A stretch of 64,000 nt of DNA, taken from NCBI RefSeq assembly GCF_001854405.1, contig NZ_CP017718.1, positions 2,170,001 through 2,234,000 on the forward strand, given 5' to 3'. How positions within the stretch are numbered: the stretch's first letter is position 1; every line of letters starts with the position of its first letter. Shown one piece after another: positions 32,577-41,678 of this stretch. The notes below the pieces were generated by a model. The model made no database searches. It was not told the DNA's origin and was given only the letters and a program-made list of their open reading frames with translations. The DNA is from Hyphomonas sp. Mor2. GTDB taxonomy: Bacteria; Pseudomonadota; Alphaproteobacteria; Caulobacterales; Hyphomonadaceae. The position numbers and the translations under genes were made by a program.

Positions 32577-34565
32577 GTGAAAGCTTCCAATGGAAAACCA
32601 GGGCTCAAAAAACAGCCCAAAAAGCCTGCTGCACCGAAACAACGGGGTACATCCATGCGGCTTTTCCGCGGTCGACCCATTCTGAAATGGGGCCTGATCA
32701 CAGGCTCTGGGCTGACCGTGATTGGTCTGCTGGCCGGATGGATCTATTGGCAAAGCCTGTATCGCGGCATGCCGAGCCTGCCGGAAACCGCCGAGCTGTG
32801 GGACGCCAATCGCGAGCCAGCCATTGAATTTGTCGATCGCAACGGCAAGACCCTGGCCATTCGCGGCCCGCGGTATGGCCGAGCGGTGACGATTGACGAG
32901 TTGCCACCACACGTCCCGCGCGCCTTCATCGCCGCGGAAGACAAGCGCTTTTACGAACATGATGGCGCCGACACCCAGGCCATGGCCCGCGCCGCAGTGT
33001 CGAACGTGGTCTCCGGCAAGACCGTCTCCGGCGCCTCGACGATCACGCAGCAATTGGTCAAGAATCTCGTCCTGTCGCCAGAGCAGACCCTGAAACGCAA
33101 GGCGCAGGAAGTCCGCCTGGCCCGGCAGCTTGAAGAAAAACTGTCCAAGAATGAGATCCTCGAACTGTACCTGAACAGGGTCTATTTCGGGTCCGGCTTT
33201 TATGGCCTTGGGGCCGCTTCCCGCTTCTATTTCGACAAGGAACCCCAGGACCTGACCCTGGCTGAGGCCAGCCTGCTCGCCACCTTGCCCAAGGCCCCGT
33301 CTCGGCTGGCGCTGGATGACAATATGGAAGGCGCCAAGCAGCGCCAGGAATATGTCCTGTCGGAAATGCTGCAGGCCGGCTTCATCACTCCGGAAAGCGC
33401 GCAGATTGCGCTCGCCGCCGACGTCAAGATCGCGCCGGAGCCGGAACAGGATCCGCAATATGGCTTCATACTCGACGCTGCCACGCAGCGCGCCAATGAG
33501 CTGCTGCCGGATCTGCCGGACGATATGGTCATCAAGCTGACCATTGATGCCGAGCTGCAAACCAGTATCGCCGAAGCCCTGGAAGCGCGCATGGATGCCG
33601 AGGCCGAGGAGGTCAAAGCCAGCCAGACGGCCGCGGTCCTGATGAACCGCCGCGGTCAGGTGATCGCGCTCTATGGTGGACGCGACTATACAGAAAACCA
33701 GTTCAACCGCGCCACGCAGGCGCGGCGCCAGCCGGGCTCGGCCTTCAAGCCCTTCGTCTATGCCGCGGCCCTGGATATTGGCATCAGCCCCTATGATGTC
33801 CGCATCGACCAGCCGGTCACGATTGATGACTGGTCGCCAAAGAATTTCACCCGCTCCCATATGGGCCCCGTGACCGTCAACGAAGCGATGCGCGACAGCC
33901 TCAATACGATTGCCGCCTTGCTGGCCCAGGAGACCAGCGAAGAATCCATTATCAGCCTGGCGCGCCGGTTCGGGATCACCAGCGAGATGCAGCCCTTCCC
34001 CTCGATCGCGCTGGGCAGTCAGGAAGTCACGCTGTGGGAGCTTACCCGCGCCTATGGTCCGTTCATGACCGGCGGTCGCCGCGTTGACCCTTATCTGATC
34101 GAAGCCATCGAAACGACCCGCGGCGATGTCATCTATCAGCGCGCCGAATACGATCCGGCCAGCGTCTATGAGCGCGGCCATGCAGAGACCATGACCGCGA
34201 TGATGGCGGACGTGATGCGGTCCGGCACCGGCACCGCGGCACAGCTCGACGGCTGGCCAATGGCGGGCAAGACCGGCACCAGCCAATCCTCCCGCGATGC
34301 CTGGTTTGTCGGCTATAGCGCCGAACTGCTCGGCGGAATCTGGACCGGCAATGATGATGACACACCGATGGACGGCGTCACCGGCGGCGGCTTGCCCGCA
34401 CGGCTCTGGGCCGACATGATGACCATCGCCCATGACGGCCGCTCGCCCAGCATACTGCGCGGCGCCGATCAGCTGATCCAGCTCAGCCCGGAGCAGCAGG
34501 CGCGCGTCGGCTATTACCGAGACCTCGGCATGGCGTTCGCAACCCTGGCAGGACCCGGAAACTAG
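32577..34565 (+). CDS. Class A penicillin-binding protein (PBP1A type)
   Basis: A 662-residue bifunctional peptidoglycan synthase. After a basic N-terminus there is one membrane span (about 37-60), then the GT51 glycosyltransferase with catalytic E121 in AAEDKRFYEHDG, and the transpeptidase with S388 and K391 (SxxK, GSAFKPF), S441-N443 (SLN) and K565-G567 (KTGTS). The GTG start follows GGTGAG. It elongates and crosslinks peptidoglycan outside the membrane. The C-terminus ends at GPGN without an extra domain. It stands alone before a drug/metabolite transporter. Confidence 0.92.
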   Translation: MKASNGKPGLKKQPKKPAAPKQRGTSMRLFRGRPILKWGLITGSGLTVIGLLAGWIYWQSLYRGMPSLPETAELWDANREPAIEFVDRNGKTLAIRGPRYGRAVTIDELPPHVPRAFIAAEDKRFYEHDGADTQAMARAAVSNVVSGKTVSGASTITQQLVKNLVLSPEQTLKRKAQEVRLARQLEEKLSKNEILELYLNRVYFGSGFYGLGAASRFYFDKEPQDLTLAEASLLATLPKAPSRLALDDNMEGAKQRQEYVLSEMLQAGFITPESAQIALAADVKIAPEPEQDPQYGFILDAATQRANELLPDLPDDMVIKLTIDAELQTSIAEALEARMDAEAEEVKASQTAAVLMNRRGQVIALYGGRDYTENQFNRATQARRQPGSAFKPFVYAAALDIGISPYDVRIDQPVTIDDWSPKNFTRSHMGPVTVNEAMRDSLNTIAALLAQETSEESIISLARRFGITSEMQPFPSIALGSQEVTLWELTRAYGPFMTGGRRVDPYLIEAIETTRGDVIYQRAEYDPASVYERGHAETMTAMMADVMRSGTGTAAQLDGWPMAGKTGTSQSSRDAWFVGYSAELLGGIWTGNDDDTPMDGVTGGGLPARLWADMMTIAHDGRSPSILRGADQLIQLSPEQQARVGYYRDLGMAFATLAGPGN

Positions 34566-34614
34566 TCACCCAGTTTTTACTGGCGCGTATGGGTGTCCCT
34601 GATTAACAGGCGAC

Positions 34615-35481
34615 ATGCTGACCGGTATGCGCCTGTTCCTGATCACTTCCCTGGTGATGATCGCGTTTGCGGCGAACTCTGTGCTCGGGCGCATGGGCCT
34701 GATCGGGACTGATATTGGCGCCGGTAGCTTTGCCCTCATTCGGTTGATCAGCGGCGCTGCGGTCCTCTGGTTCATCTGCGACCTGCGACACAAGCGAGTC
34801 ACGGGAACCTGGGCGGGCGGATTGGCTCTGCTGACATATGCCGGTTGCTTCTCCTACGCCTATATTGCGCTCTCAGCCGGCATGGGAGCGATTATTCTCT
34901 TTGCCATGGTGCAGATCACCATGCTCGGATGGGGACTCGCGAAGGGCGAGCGATTGTCCGCGTTGCAATGGACGGGATTTGCAATCGCCGTGGCAGCTCT
35001 GGTTTGGCTGGTTTCCCCCGGCGTCGAGGCACCGCCCTTGCTGGCCGCCGCGTCCATGGCGATCGCCGGAATGGGGTGGGGCGCATACTCCCTGCTGGGG
35101 CGCGGCGTTGCCGACGCCACGGCTGCCACCACAGGCAATTTTCTGCGCGCCAGCCTGTTGGGTCTACCGCTTCTTGCCCTTACCCTCACGTTCGCGCCCG
35201 AACCCTTGCCACCATCTGACGGCATTCTCATCGCAGTCGTGTCCGGGGCCATCACTTCCGGGCTGGGTTATGTGATCTGGTATGCGGTCGTGAAACAGCT
35301 CTCCGCCAGCCGCGCCGGGATCGCACAGCTCACCGTTCCAGCCATCGCGGCGATTGGCGGGGTGTTGTTTTTGTCCGAGCCGATCACGCTTCGCTTCGCA
35401 CTGTCGACGGCGGCCATTCTTGGCGGCGTCGGGCTTGCCGTCTTGACCCGAGGCCCGGGCTCAAGCAAAGCCTCTGAATGA
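34615..35481 (+). CDS. EamA/DMT-family transporter
   Basis: A 288-residue protein with about ten membrane helices in two EamA repeats, each around 140 residues; the second repeat carries the family's small-residue helix TVPAIAAIGGVLFLSEPITL near the C-terminus. Family members export amino acids or other small metabolites; the substrate is unknown. The first ATG (34615) is used; ATG 34624 is possible. It overlaps the next transporter gene by ATGA, so both are co-expressed. Confidence 0.8.
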   Translation: MLTGMRLFLITSLVMIAFAANSVLGRMGLIGTDIGAGSFALIRLISGAAVLWFICDLRHKRVTGTWAGGLALLTYAGCFSYAYIALSAGMGAIILFAMVQITMLGWGLAKGERLSALQWTGFAIAVAALVWLVSPGVEAPPLLAAASMAIAGMGWGAYSLLGRGVADATAATTGNFLRASLLGLPLLALTLTFAPEPLPPSDGILIAVVSGAITSGLGYVIWYAVVKQLSASRAGIAQLTVPAIAAIGGVLFLSEPITLRFALSTAAILGGVGLAVLTRGPGSSKASE

Positions 35482-36761
35482 CTGACACCCAAGCGACAGA
35501 GAAAAAGCCCGGAAAGAACGCGTTCTTCTTTGTCGTCGTCGCGGTGATCCTCAACATGCTGTCCTTCGGCATCATCATGCCAGTCATGCCCGCGCTATTG
35601 GAAGACATAACCGGGCTCGGCGCGGCCCAGTCCGTGGTCTATGGCGGCTGGCTCAGCATGATCTTTGCGATTGCGAACTTCATTGCCATGCCGGTCCTGG
35701 GAGGTCTGTCAGACCGCTATGGACGGCGCCCGGTCCTGCTCGCCTCGATTGGCATGCTGGGCATAGACCTGTTGATCATGGGCCTGGCGCCAACCCTGTC
35801 CGTGCTGTTTCTCGGGCGTTTCCTGGGCGGGCTGTTCTCAGGCACTTATTCGGTCGCCAATGCCTATATCGCTGATGTCACCGAGCCGGAAGATCGCGGC
35901 CGCGCGTTCGGAATGATGGGCGCAGCTTTCGGGATTGGCTTCATTCTAGGGCCGGTCTTTGGCGGTCTGCTCGGCGAAGTGAATGCCCGTCTGCCCTTCT
36001 TCGTTGCCGCCGGCATTGCCGGGATCAACTTCCTGTATGGCCTGTTCATTCTGCCCGAAAGCCTGCGCGAGGAAGACCGCCGCGAGTTCAATCTCGCGCG
36101 CGCCAACCCGTTTGGGGCCATGGTGCATTTTGCCAAGGTCCCGCGCGTCGCCTGGTTCATCATCGCCATTGGCCTGTTTCAGATCGCGCACGCCGTCTAT
36201 CCCTCGACCTGGAACTTCCATGGCGAGATCCGATATGACTGGACAGAGCTGGAAATTGGCCTCTCCCTCGCCGCGGTCGGGCTGGGTTCAGCCGTCAGCC
36301 AGGCCTTGCTGACGGGCTATCTGATCAAGCGGTTCGGACCGATGCGAGCGGGGCTTTTCGGCCTGGTCATGAACGCGATCGCCCTGGTGCTGTTTGCCGC
36401 CGCAGACGCCCCCTGGATGGCCTATGCGATTATTTTTGTGTCTGCTATCGGCGGCGTGGCTATGCCCGCCATCAACACGATCACCTCGACCCTCACCCCG
36501 CGCAATGCGCAAGGCGAGCTGCAAGGGGCGCAAGCGAGCATGATGGCCTTCACCCTGATCTTCAGCCCGGTCCTGATGACACAGACGCTGAAATATTTCG
36601 CCAATCTGCCGGTCGATCATCCGCTGCATACGGGCGGCGCTGCCTTCCTGCTCGCCGGGATTATCACCGCGCTGGCGATTCTTCCTTTCCTGGTCGGAGT
36701 CGGCATCAATCGCCGCGCGATTGCAGAAGCAGCCACCCAGGACGCAACGCTGGCCGAATAA
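35478..36761 (+). CDS. MFS transporter, TetA-like drug efflux
   Basis: A 427-residue twelve-helix MFS antiporter. Motif A is GGLSDRYGRRPV after helix 2 and motif C is GAAFGIGFILGPVFGG in helix 5, the antiporter signature. It resembles the TetA/TCR group, but a resistance substrate cannot be assigned from sequence. It overlaps the EamA gene by ATGA. A terminator-like hairpin with an A-tract follows directly behind the stop. Confidence 0.82.
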   Translation: MTDTQATEKKPGKNAFFFVVVAVILNMLSFGIIMPVMPALLEDITGLGAAQSVVYGGWLSMIFAIANFIAMPVLGGLSDRYGRRPVLLASIGMLGIDLLIMGLAPTLSVLFLGRFLGGLFSGTYSVANAYIADVTEPEDRGRAFGMMGAAFGIGFILGPVFGGLLGEVNARLPFFVAAGIAGINFLYGLFILPESLREEDRREFNLARANPFGAMVHFAKVPRVAWFIIAIGLFQIAHAVYPSTWNFHGEIRYDWTELEIGLSLAAVGLGSAVSQALLTGYLIKRFGPMRAGLFGLVMNAIALVLFAAADAPWMAYAIIFVSAIGGVAMPAINTITSTLTPRNAQGELQGAQASMMAFTLIFSPVLMTQTLKYFANLPVDHPLHTGGAAFLLAGIITALAILPFLVGVGINRRAIAEAATQDATLAE

Positions 36762-36786
36762 AAAAGGCGGCCTCGCAAAGGCCGCC
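36760..36786 (-). terminator. Terminator between convergent genes
   Basis: A perfect 7-bp stem GGCGGCC/GGCCGCC around TCGCAAA. The A6 run at 36760-36765 reads as T6 on the minus strand, so it mainly terminates the small glycine-rich gene at 36810. The A-run also contains the MFS stop codon. Confidence 0.85.
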
Positions 36787-36809
36787 CTTCAATTCAGCTG
36801 CAGCCCGGT

Positions 36810-37085
36810 CTATCGGCCTTTTGTGACCAGACCCAGAATGCCGCCAATGATACCGCCGCCAACGCCGCCATTCAGGAAGCTGCTGAGGTGCCCCATCAAG
36901 GCATCGCTGCCGAGCAGGGACTGGAATCCAATGCCTGCCGCGTTCATGCCATAGCCGCCAGCAAGACCGCCAATTATACCGGCAATCGCGCCGGTGCCGC
37001 CTTTGCCGCCGAGCGCTTTCGAGACGATCGGCCCGATGACCAGGCCGCCGACCGCGTTCAAGATGAGTGGAATATATTGCTCCAT
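36810..37085 (-). CDS. Small glycine-rich hydrophobic protein
   Basis: A 91-residue, very Gly/Ile/Leu-rich protein with two to three hydrophobic segments (about 5-25, 35-50, 70-88) and little charge. ATG 37085 is chosen because GGAGGG lies 6 bases upstream; the longer frame adds five residues. It ends LVTKGR and has its own terminator. It resembles small membrane-active proteins of unknown function found in alphaproteobacteria. No partner genes are obvious. Confidence 0.7.
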   Translation of the reverse strand: MEQYIPLILNAVGGLVIGPIVSKALGGKGGTGAIAGIIGGLAGGYGMNAAGIGFQSLLGSDALMGHLSSFLNGGVGGGIIGGILGLVTKGR

Positions 37086-37208
37086 TTGGTGCCCTCCCAA
37101 GGCTGTTAGTGGGGCCTGTTTTCAGGTCTCCCTAGGGTCAAGGCACCAGAATTTCCTTTTTCTGCCAAGGCCTCTCGCGCAGCAGGAGACTCTGGTTTAG
37201 GCAGGGGT

Positions 37209-37736
37209 ATGGCCGACCAGAAACCCGCACTTTTCCTGGATCGAGACGGCGTGATCAACGTCGATCAGGGCTATGTCGACCGGGTAGAGAACTGGCAATG
37301 GATCGATGGCGCGCGCGAATGTGTGGCGCAGTTCAAGGCGCGCGACTGGTTTGTCTTCGTCATCACCAATCAGTCCGGGATCGCCTTTGACCATTACACA
37401 GAGGCCGACATGCAGGCCGTGCACGCCCATATGGTCAGCGGTTTCTCCGAAGCGGGAACGGCGGTCGACGAAATCTATTTCTGCCCGTTCCACCCAGAAG
37501 GCACTAATCCCCAGTTTCGCAAGGACAGTTTCGACCGCAAACCGAAGCCCGGAATGTTGCTCCAGGCAATGGCCGATTTTCCCCTGAAACGCGAAGCCAG
37601 TTTCCTGATCGGCGACAAACAGACCGATATCGACGCGGCACATGCGGCCGGAATTGGCGGCTTTCTGTTCAAGGGCGGGCGCCTGGATGATTTTGCCGAA
37701 TGGGCGCTGGCCAGCTTTGAGGATGGCTCACGATGA
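37209..37736 (+). CDS. gmhB: GmhB-like HAD phosphatase (heptose bisphosphate)
   Basis: A 175-residue HAD-superfamily phosphatase. The catalytic motif LFLDRDGVINVDQGYV is at the N-terminus, TNQSGIA is motif II, KPKPGML carries the Lys of motif III, and IGDKQTDIDAA is motif IV. FCPFHPEG holds the partial zinc site (C, H) that GmhB-type proteins have; a complete C/C/H set is not seen. It likely removes the 7-phosphate of heptose bisphosphate for LPS cores. It overlaps the racemase gene by ATGA. Confidence 0.72.
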   Translation: MADQKPALFLDRDGVINVDQGYVDRVENWQWIDGARECVAQFKARDWFVFVITNQSGIAFDHYTEADMQAVHAHMVSGFSEAGTAVDEIYFCPFHPEGTNPQFRKDSFDRKPKPGMLLQAMADFPLKREASFLIGDKQTDIDAAHAAGIGGFLFKGGRLDDFAEWALASFEDGSR

Positions 37737-38437
37737 AGACGATCGGCATGATTGGCGGGGTAAGCACCGAGGCGACCCTGATCTATTACAAGCAGATCAA
37801 TGCCATGGTGCGGGCCCGCCAGGGCGGATATCACAGCGCCGAGATGCGCATCCATTCGGTCAATTTTCACGACTATAATGGCGCCCATGACACGCGCGAC
37901 TGGCCGTTCATTCGCAACGGGTTTGACCAAGCGGCCAAGGGTCTGAAAGGCGCTGGAGCGGACTTCCTGGTCCTCGCCTGCAACACGCTGCACACCGTTG
38001 CCGACGCGATTGAAGACGCCACAGACCTACCCTTTCTGCACATCGTCGATGCCTGTGGCGCACGCCTATTGGCAGAAGGACGCAAGCAGCCGGGCCTGTT
38101 CGGGACCGCCTTCACCATGGCCCAGCCCTATTTCAAGGACCGTCTGTCCGAAAAAACGGGCCTGACGCCAATCCTGCCGGACGCGGAGACCCAGAAAGAG
38201 CTCAGCCGGATCATTTTCGAGGATTTGACACATGGCATCGTTCGGGACGCGGCGAAGCAATATTATCTCGACTGCATCCAGGATCTGAAAGACCAAGGCT
38301 GCGACAGCATCATCCTGGGCTGCACGGAACTCGGCATGTTGGTGACGGCGGAGAATTCGCCGCTGCCGCCTTATGATACGGCGCTGATCCATTGCGAAGC
38401 GATTGTCGACGCGGCCCTGGCAGATGAAGCCGATTGA
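37733..38437 (+). CDS. Aspartate/glutamate racemase family protein
   Basis: A 234-residue protein with the two catalytic cysteines of the family: ACNTLH near residue 83 and ILGCTELG near 192. The start is MIGGVSTEATLIYY, as in bacterial aspartate racemases (EcL-DER/YgeA type). It can interconvert L- and D-Asp or Glu, or be a broad racemase. It is translationally coupled to the HAD phosphatase upstream, an unusual pairing that suggests a shared envelope-related role or simply compaction. Confidence 0.78.
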   Translation: MKTIGMIGGVSTEATLIYYKQINAMVRARQGGYHSAEMRIHSVNFHDYNGAHDTRDWPFIRNGFDQAAKGLKGAGADFLVLACNTLHTVADAIEDATDLPFLHIVDACGARLLAEGRKQPGLFGTAFTMAQPYFKDRLSEKTGLTPILPDAETQKELSRIIFEDLTHGIVRDAAKQYYLDCIQDLKDQGCDSIILGCTELGMLVTAENSPLPPYDTALIHCEAIVDAALADEAD

Positions 38438-38526
38438 ATAGTTTGGTACTATCGAGACGATCGAATTGTTCTCCTTGAACACCAGGAGGCCTGCGCCAAA
38501 TCAGGTATTTGGCTCGGGAAAATGTG

Positions 38527-39228
38527 ATGCGACTTGCGATTTTCGGGATGGCGCTGGCGGCAACGCCGATGGCAATGGCGCAGAATACCAGCGGCGTGTT
38601 CGGGCCGGTCATCAATGCGGGCGATCGGGGCTGGGAATATCGCGCCACTTATGATCCGGACGATGAAGACGTGAATCAGCGACTTCACTACCAACAGGCG
38701 ATCAATGGCGCGATGCGCTGGCGTGTGGTGGCACAAGTGCGGTCGACAGAGGATTCAGATTTCGATCCGGATTTTCTCCGCGGGGAACTGGTCTGGCAGG
38801 TCTCGCCGGATGCGCAGAAGTATCAGACCGGGTTCCGCTTTGAGGGTCGCTACCGGTTCGATGATCGCCCCGGCGATGTCACCGTCCACTGGATCAATCA
38901 GTGGAAGCCTATCGACAATTGGACGCTGCGTTTTCTCATCGGCGCCACGCAACAGGTCGGGAATGACCCGGCCGATGGCATCCTTATGCAAACCCGCGCC
39001 TCGGCAACCACCTCGCTCGCCGACGGCCCGAAAATCGGAGTCGAATGGTTCGGATCCTACGGATCGACATCAGACTGGCGGGCGCTTGATGAGCAGAACC
39101 ACCAGATTGGCCCGGTGGCCGTCTGGGCGCTGAATGGGGATTGGAGCCTCTATACGGGCGCGCTCTTCGGCGCGACAGAGGCCTCACCCGACGGTCAATT
39201 GCGGTTACGCGTGACGCGGGACTATTAG
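38527..39228 (+). CDS. Secreted beta-rich outer membrane-like protein
   Basis: A 233-residue protein with a signal peptide (MRLAIFGMALAATPMAMAQ). The rest alternates short hydrophobic and polar residues in the way of a beta-barrel (RWRVVAQVRS, GFRFEGRYRF, WTLRFLIGATQQ, WSLYTGALFG) and ends in an aromatic RVTRDY. A TTG start 18 bases upstream is not favoured. It lacks a recognisable family. The next gene (EVE) is convergent and 2 bases away. Confidence 0.6.
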   Translation: MRLAIFGMALAATPMAMAQNTSGVFGPVINAGDRGWEYRATYDPDDEDVNQRLHYQQAINGAMRWRVVAQVRSTEDSDFDPDFLRGELVWQVSPDAQKYQTGFRFEGRYRFDDRPGDVTVHWINQWKPIDNWTLRFLIGATQQVGNDPADGILMQTRASATTSLADGPKIGVEWFGSYGSTSDWRALDEQNHQIGPVAVWALNGDWSLYTGALFGATEASPDGQLRLRVTRDY

Positions 39229-39230
39229 GC

Positions 39231-39668
39231 TTAAAGCGGTTTCAGGGTTTTGCCGTTGAGGCCGCCCATCCGGCAGACTTCCATCCATTCGTCTTCCAGC
39301 ACCGGCTGAACCGACAGGCGCATACTGGTCACCAGAGCCATCTTCGCGAGCGCCTCATTGGCCTTGACCGCTTTTAGCGTGACCGGTTCCGGCATGTCGG
39401 TCAGGGCGCGAATGTGGACGCAATCCCAGCGCTCATCATCGGTGGTCGAATCCGGCGCGCTTTCGGCTGAAACTTCAACCACGCCAACCACTTCCAGCCC
39501 TTCATTCGAGTGATAGAAAAAGCCGCGATCGCCGATCTTCATCTCGCGCATATTGTTGCGCGCCTGATAGTTGCGAATGCCGTCCCATTCTTCGCCCGCT
39601 TCGCCTTTGGCCTTTTGCTGGTCCCAGCTCCACTTGAACGGTTCGGATTTGAACAACCAGTATTTCAT
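39231..39668 (-). CDS. EVE domain protein
   Basis: A 145-residue PUA-like EVE-domain protein: YWLFKSEP at the start, the aromatic WDGIRNYQARNNMREMKIGD block and FFYHSNEG are diagnostic. EVE domains bind modified cytosine or related bases in nucleic acids. It is the last gene of a five-gene minus-strand cluster (from 42470). AGGAG lies 5 bases before the ATG. The next upstream gene on this strand is DUF4188. Confidence 0.88.
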   Translation of the reverse strand: MKYWLFKSEPFKWSWDQQKAKGEAGEEWDGIRNYQARNNMREMKIGDRGFFYHSNEGLEVVGVVEVSAESAPDSTTDDERWDCVHIRALTDMPEPVTLKAVKANEALAKMALVTSMRLSVQPVLEDEWMEVCRMGGLNGKTLKPL

Positions 39669-39694
39669 AAGCGCTCCTGTTTTCAGGCGCTTAT

Positions 39695-40216
39695 CTAGGT
39701 CGCTTTGTCAGTGGCGTCCACGTCCGGTTGATCATTTCCGTCGGTTTGCTGCAGGCGGCCCTTGGCGCTGCGATTGCGCCCGGTGGCCGGCTTTAGCCCG
39801 AAGGCGGCACCGAGCCCGACAGGGGGCATGTTGCCATAGACGGTTTCGAGCGCATCGGCCTTGATCAGATAGGTTTCATGCCAGATGCCGACATCGCCCT
39901 CTGACCCGATGGCCTTGTTGAACGCTTTCCAGGCCGGTAGATGCTCGAGGCTCTTGTCGACCGAATAGGCATGCAAGTCCTCGAAGCTTCGCCAGTATTG
40001 CACCAGATATGGACTGCGCAGGCTGAAAAACGTCTTGGTGTGAAGCAAACCAAGCTCGGGGTTTTTGCCGAGCTCCGCCAGCATGCGCGGCATGGCCGCG
40101 AAAACCGGCAACCATTTCCAGACCTTCCACAATTTGTGGATCCGCATGCCGATCAGGAAGAGCACGAAATCGCCTTCTATCGCGGCTGTCATTCGACCTG
40201 GAACTGGTTTCGGCAT
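39695..40216 (-). CDS. DUF4188 family protein
   Basis: A 173-residue protein with the DUF4188 core: FVLFLIGMRIHKLWKVWKWLP, MPRMLAELGKNPELGLL and VQYWRSFEDLHAYS. The family is sometimes called monooxygenase-like but has no proven reaction. The C-terminal 30 residues are polar and disordered. GGAGG lies 5 bases before the ATG. It follows the DUF3445 gene by 15 bases in the same operon. Confidence 0.8.
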   Translation of the reverse strand: MPKPVPGRMTAAIEGDFVLFLIGMRIHKLWKVWKWLPVFAAMPRMLAELGKNPELGLLHTKTFFSLRSPYLVQYWRSFEDLHAYSVDKSLEHLPAWKAFNKAIGSEGDVGIWHETYLIKADALETVYGNMPPVGLGAAFGLKPATGRNRSAKGRLQQTDGNDQPDVDATDKAT

Positions 40217-40231
40217 CGCGCCCTCCCCGTT

Positions 40232-41056
40232 TTACAGAATGCTCCCCGCATTCTGCGCCTGACGGCACGCCTGGGCAACCAGGGGTTCCAACTCGTGCCA
40301 GTGCTTGTATTGCCGGACAGAGTGCGGTGCGCCCAGCCAGGCATCCTCGAAGGCTTCTCGCGTCTCGCCATCCTCCAGGATCGGCAACAGCGGATCAAGA
40401 CAGATCCGGATGGCAAAGACGACCGCCCCGCTGTCGGGGAGTTTGCGGATCGTCTGCCGCTCGACCCGAAAGTGCAGGTCCTTTGGCGCTTTGCCAGCCG
40501 TGCCTGGCCGGTCTGGTGTGTAGCGCTTCTCGCTCGTCTGCACCGTCCAGTTGAAGCGTTCGAGCACCACCCCTGGCTTGAGGCCGGTAAAGATGCGTCC
40601 GATCCGGTCTGACAATCCCGGATCCCCGCCGGGCACGGGACCATGCAAGCCGCCCAGATCCAGGCCGATGCGTTCCGGCAGCGTCCAATAGGTGGGCGCG
40701 CACAGGACCCCGGCTGTCAGTCGCCAGTCGCCGGGACGCCGGGCCTCGAGAATACACAAATCATCCGAGACCAGAGACGCCGCCTCTTCCAGCGCCGTAG
40801 GCATGGACTGGCCTGGCACCTCGCCGGTCGCGTCGAGGATCAACGCCAGGGTTTCCTCGCAGGCGGCGTTGTCCAGCTGACCGGCAGACACATTGGCGCG
40901 CATCATCTTCATGATCAGGCATTTGTCGCGCAGCCAGGCTTCGGCCTCTGTGTCCGGGGTCAGCCATTCGGTCTGCGGGATCGGCTCAAGCCCGGGCTCA
41001 AAACCCGGTACGCCATTCAGGAAAGGAAGATAGGGCGGGCGCGCCTCAGGCGACAC
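40232..41056 (-). CDS. DUF3445 protein, heme-dependent oxidative N-demethylase-like
   Basis: A 274-residue protein of the DUF3445 / HODM family. Diagnostic segments are PPYLPFLNGVPGF, LVSDDLCILEA, VLCAPTYWTLPERIG, the GLHGPVPGG loop, and LERFNWTVQ, as recalled for this family, which includes heme-dependent oxidative N-demethylases acting on dimethylamine-like substrates. A GTG at 41056, overlapping the methyltransferase stop by 11 bases and with GGGG upstream, is the likely start; an upstream frame would overlap the neighbour by 70 bases. It sits with a methyltransferase and DUF4188, so a methylamine or methylated-compound pathway is possible (inference). Confidence 0.72.
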   Translation of the reverse strand: MSPEARPPYLPFLNGVPGFEPGLEPIPQTEWLTPDTEAEAWLRDKCLIMKMMRANVSAGQLDNAACEETLALILDATGEVPGQSMPTALEEAASLVSDDLCILEARRPGDWRLTAGVLCAPTYWTLPERIGLDLGGLHGPVPGGDPGLSDRIGRIFTGLKPGVVLERFNWTVQTSEKRYTPDRPGTAGKAPKDLHFRVERQTIRKLPDSGAVVFAIRICLDPLLPILEDGETREAFEDAWLGAPHSVRQYKHWHELEPLVAQACRQAQNAGSIL

Positions 41057-41675
41057 GCGCGCTGCCCCAGCTGGCAAAACCGGCAATCTTCGGCGTGTTC
41101 GGCAGATACATCGTGTCATGTCGATCGACTTCGAAGCCGCTCGATTCCAACATCGCCTTGGTGTCCCGAGTCAGATGACAGCCCCCCGCCATGCGTTTCC
41201 AGACGGGCTCGATCCGGCGCTGCCACTTGGCGACGCCTTCGTCCGGGGCGAGGCCGTGTTCTGAGAACAGCACTTTGCCGCCCGGCTTCAGCACGCGGCG
41301 AAGCTCCTGCAGCGCGCTTTCCCAGTCCGGGATTGTACACAGGACGAATGTGACCACAGCCGTATCGACACTCTTATCGTCCAGCGGCACCGCCTCTGCA
41401 CCGCAGCAGTGAATATCGCACGCCGTGTCGCGCCGTCCCTCGGCCCAGGCAGAGCGAGCGCGTTTGACCATGCCTTCAGCGGGTTCGATCGCGTGCAAAT
41501 GTTTCACTTTGGACTCATCGTAGAGCGCAAAATTCGTTCCGGATCCGCAGCCAATCTCCAGCACGACACCTTCGGCTTCGGGTACGATTTTCTCACGCTG
41601 TTTCATGATCGGTTTGGTGGCGCACGCACATGAAATCAGAGGCGGCACAACATAGCGTTCCCAGAGTCCGAACAT
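41046..41675 (-). CDS. Class I SAM-dependent methyltransferase
   Basis: A 209-residue methyltransferase. Motif I is VVLEIGCGSGTNF (about 38-50), followed by an acidic end to strand 2 (AIEPAEGMV), VTFVLCTIPDWE, and the post-motif LKPGGKVLFSEHG. The hydrophobic N-terminus (YVVPPLISCACATKP) gives the METTL7-like membrane-associated look. It is located 3 bases after the 2-TM protein gene and overlaps DUF3445. The substrate is unknown. Confidence 0.8.
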   Translation of the reverse strand: MFGLWERYVVPPLISCACATKPIMKQREKIVPEAEGVVLEIGCGSGTNFALYDESKVKHLHAIEPAEGMVKRARSAWAEGRRDTACDIHCCGAEAVPLDDKSVDTAVVTFVLCTIPDWESALQELRRVLKPGGKVLFSEHGLAPDEGVAKWQRRIEPVWKRMAGGCHLTRDTKAMLESSGFEVDRHDTMYLPNTPKIAGFASWGSARVA

Positions 41676-41678
41676 GTC

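Noticed and set aside
32556..34433. 625-codon open frame on the minus strand opposite the class A PBP
   Set aside because: It is the mirror of a well-supported PBP gene with all catalytic motifs; long antisense frames are expected at high GC, and its translation is not recognisable.
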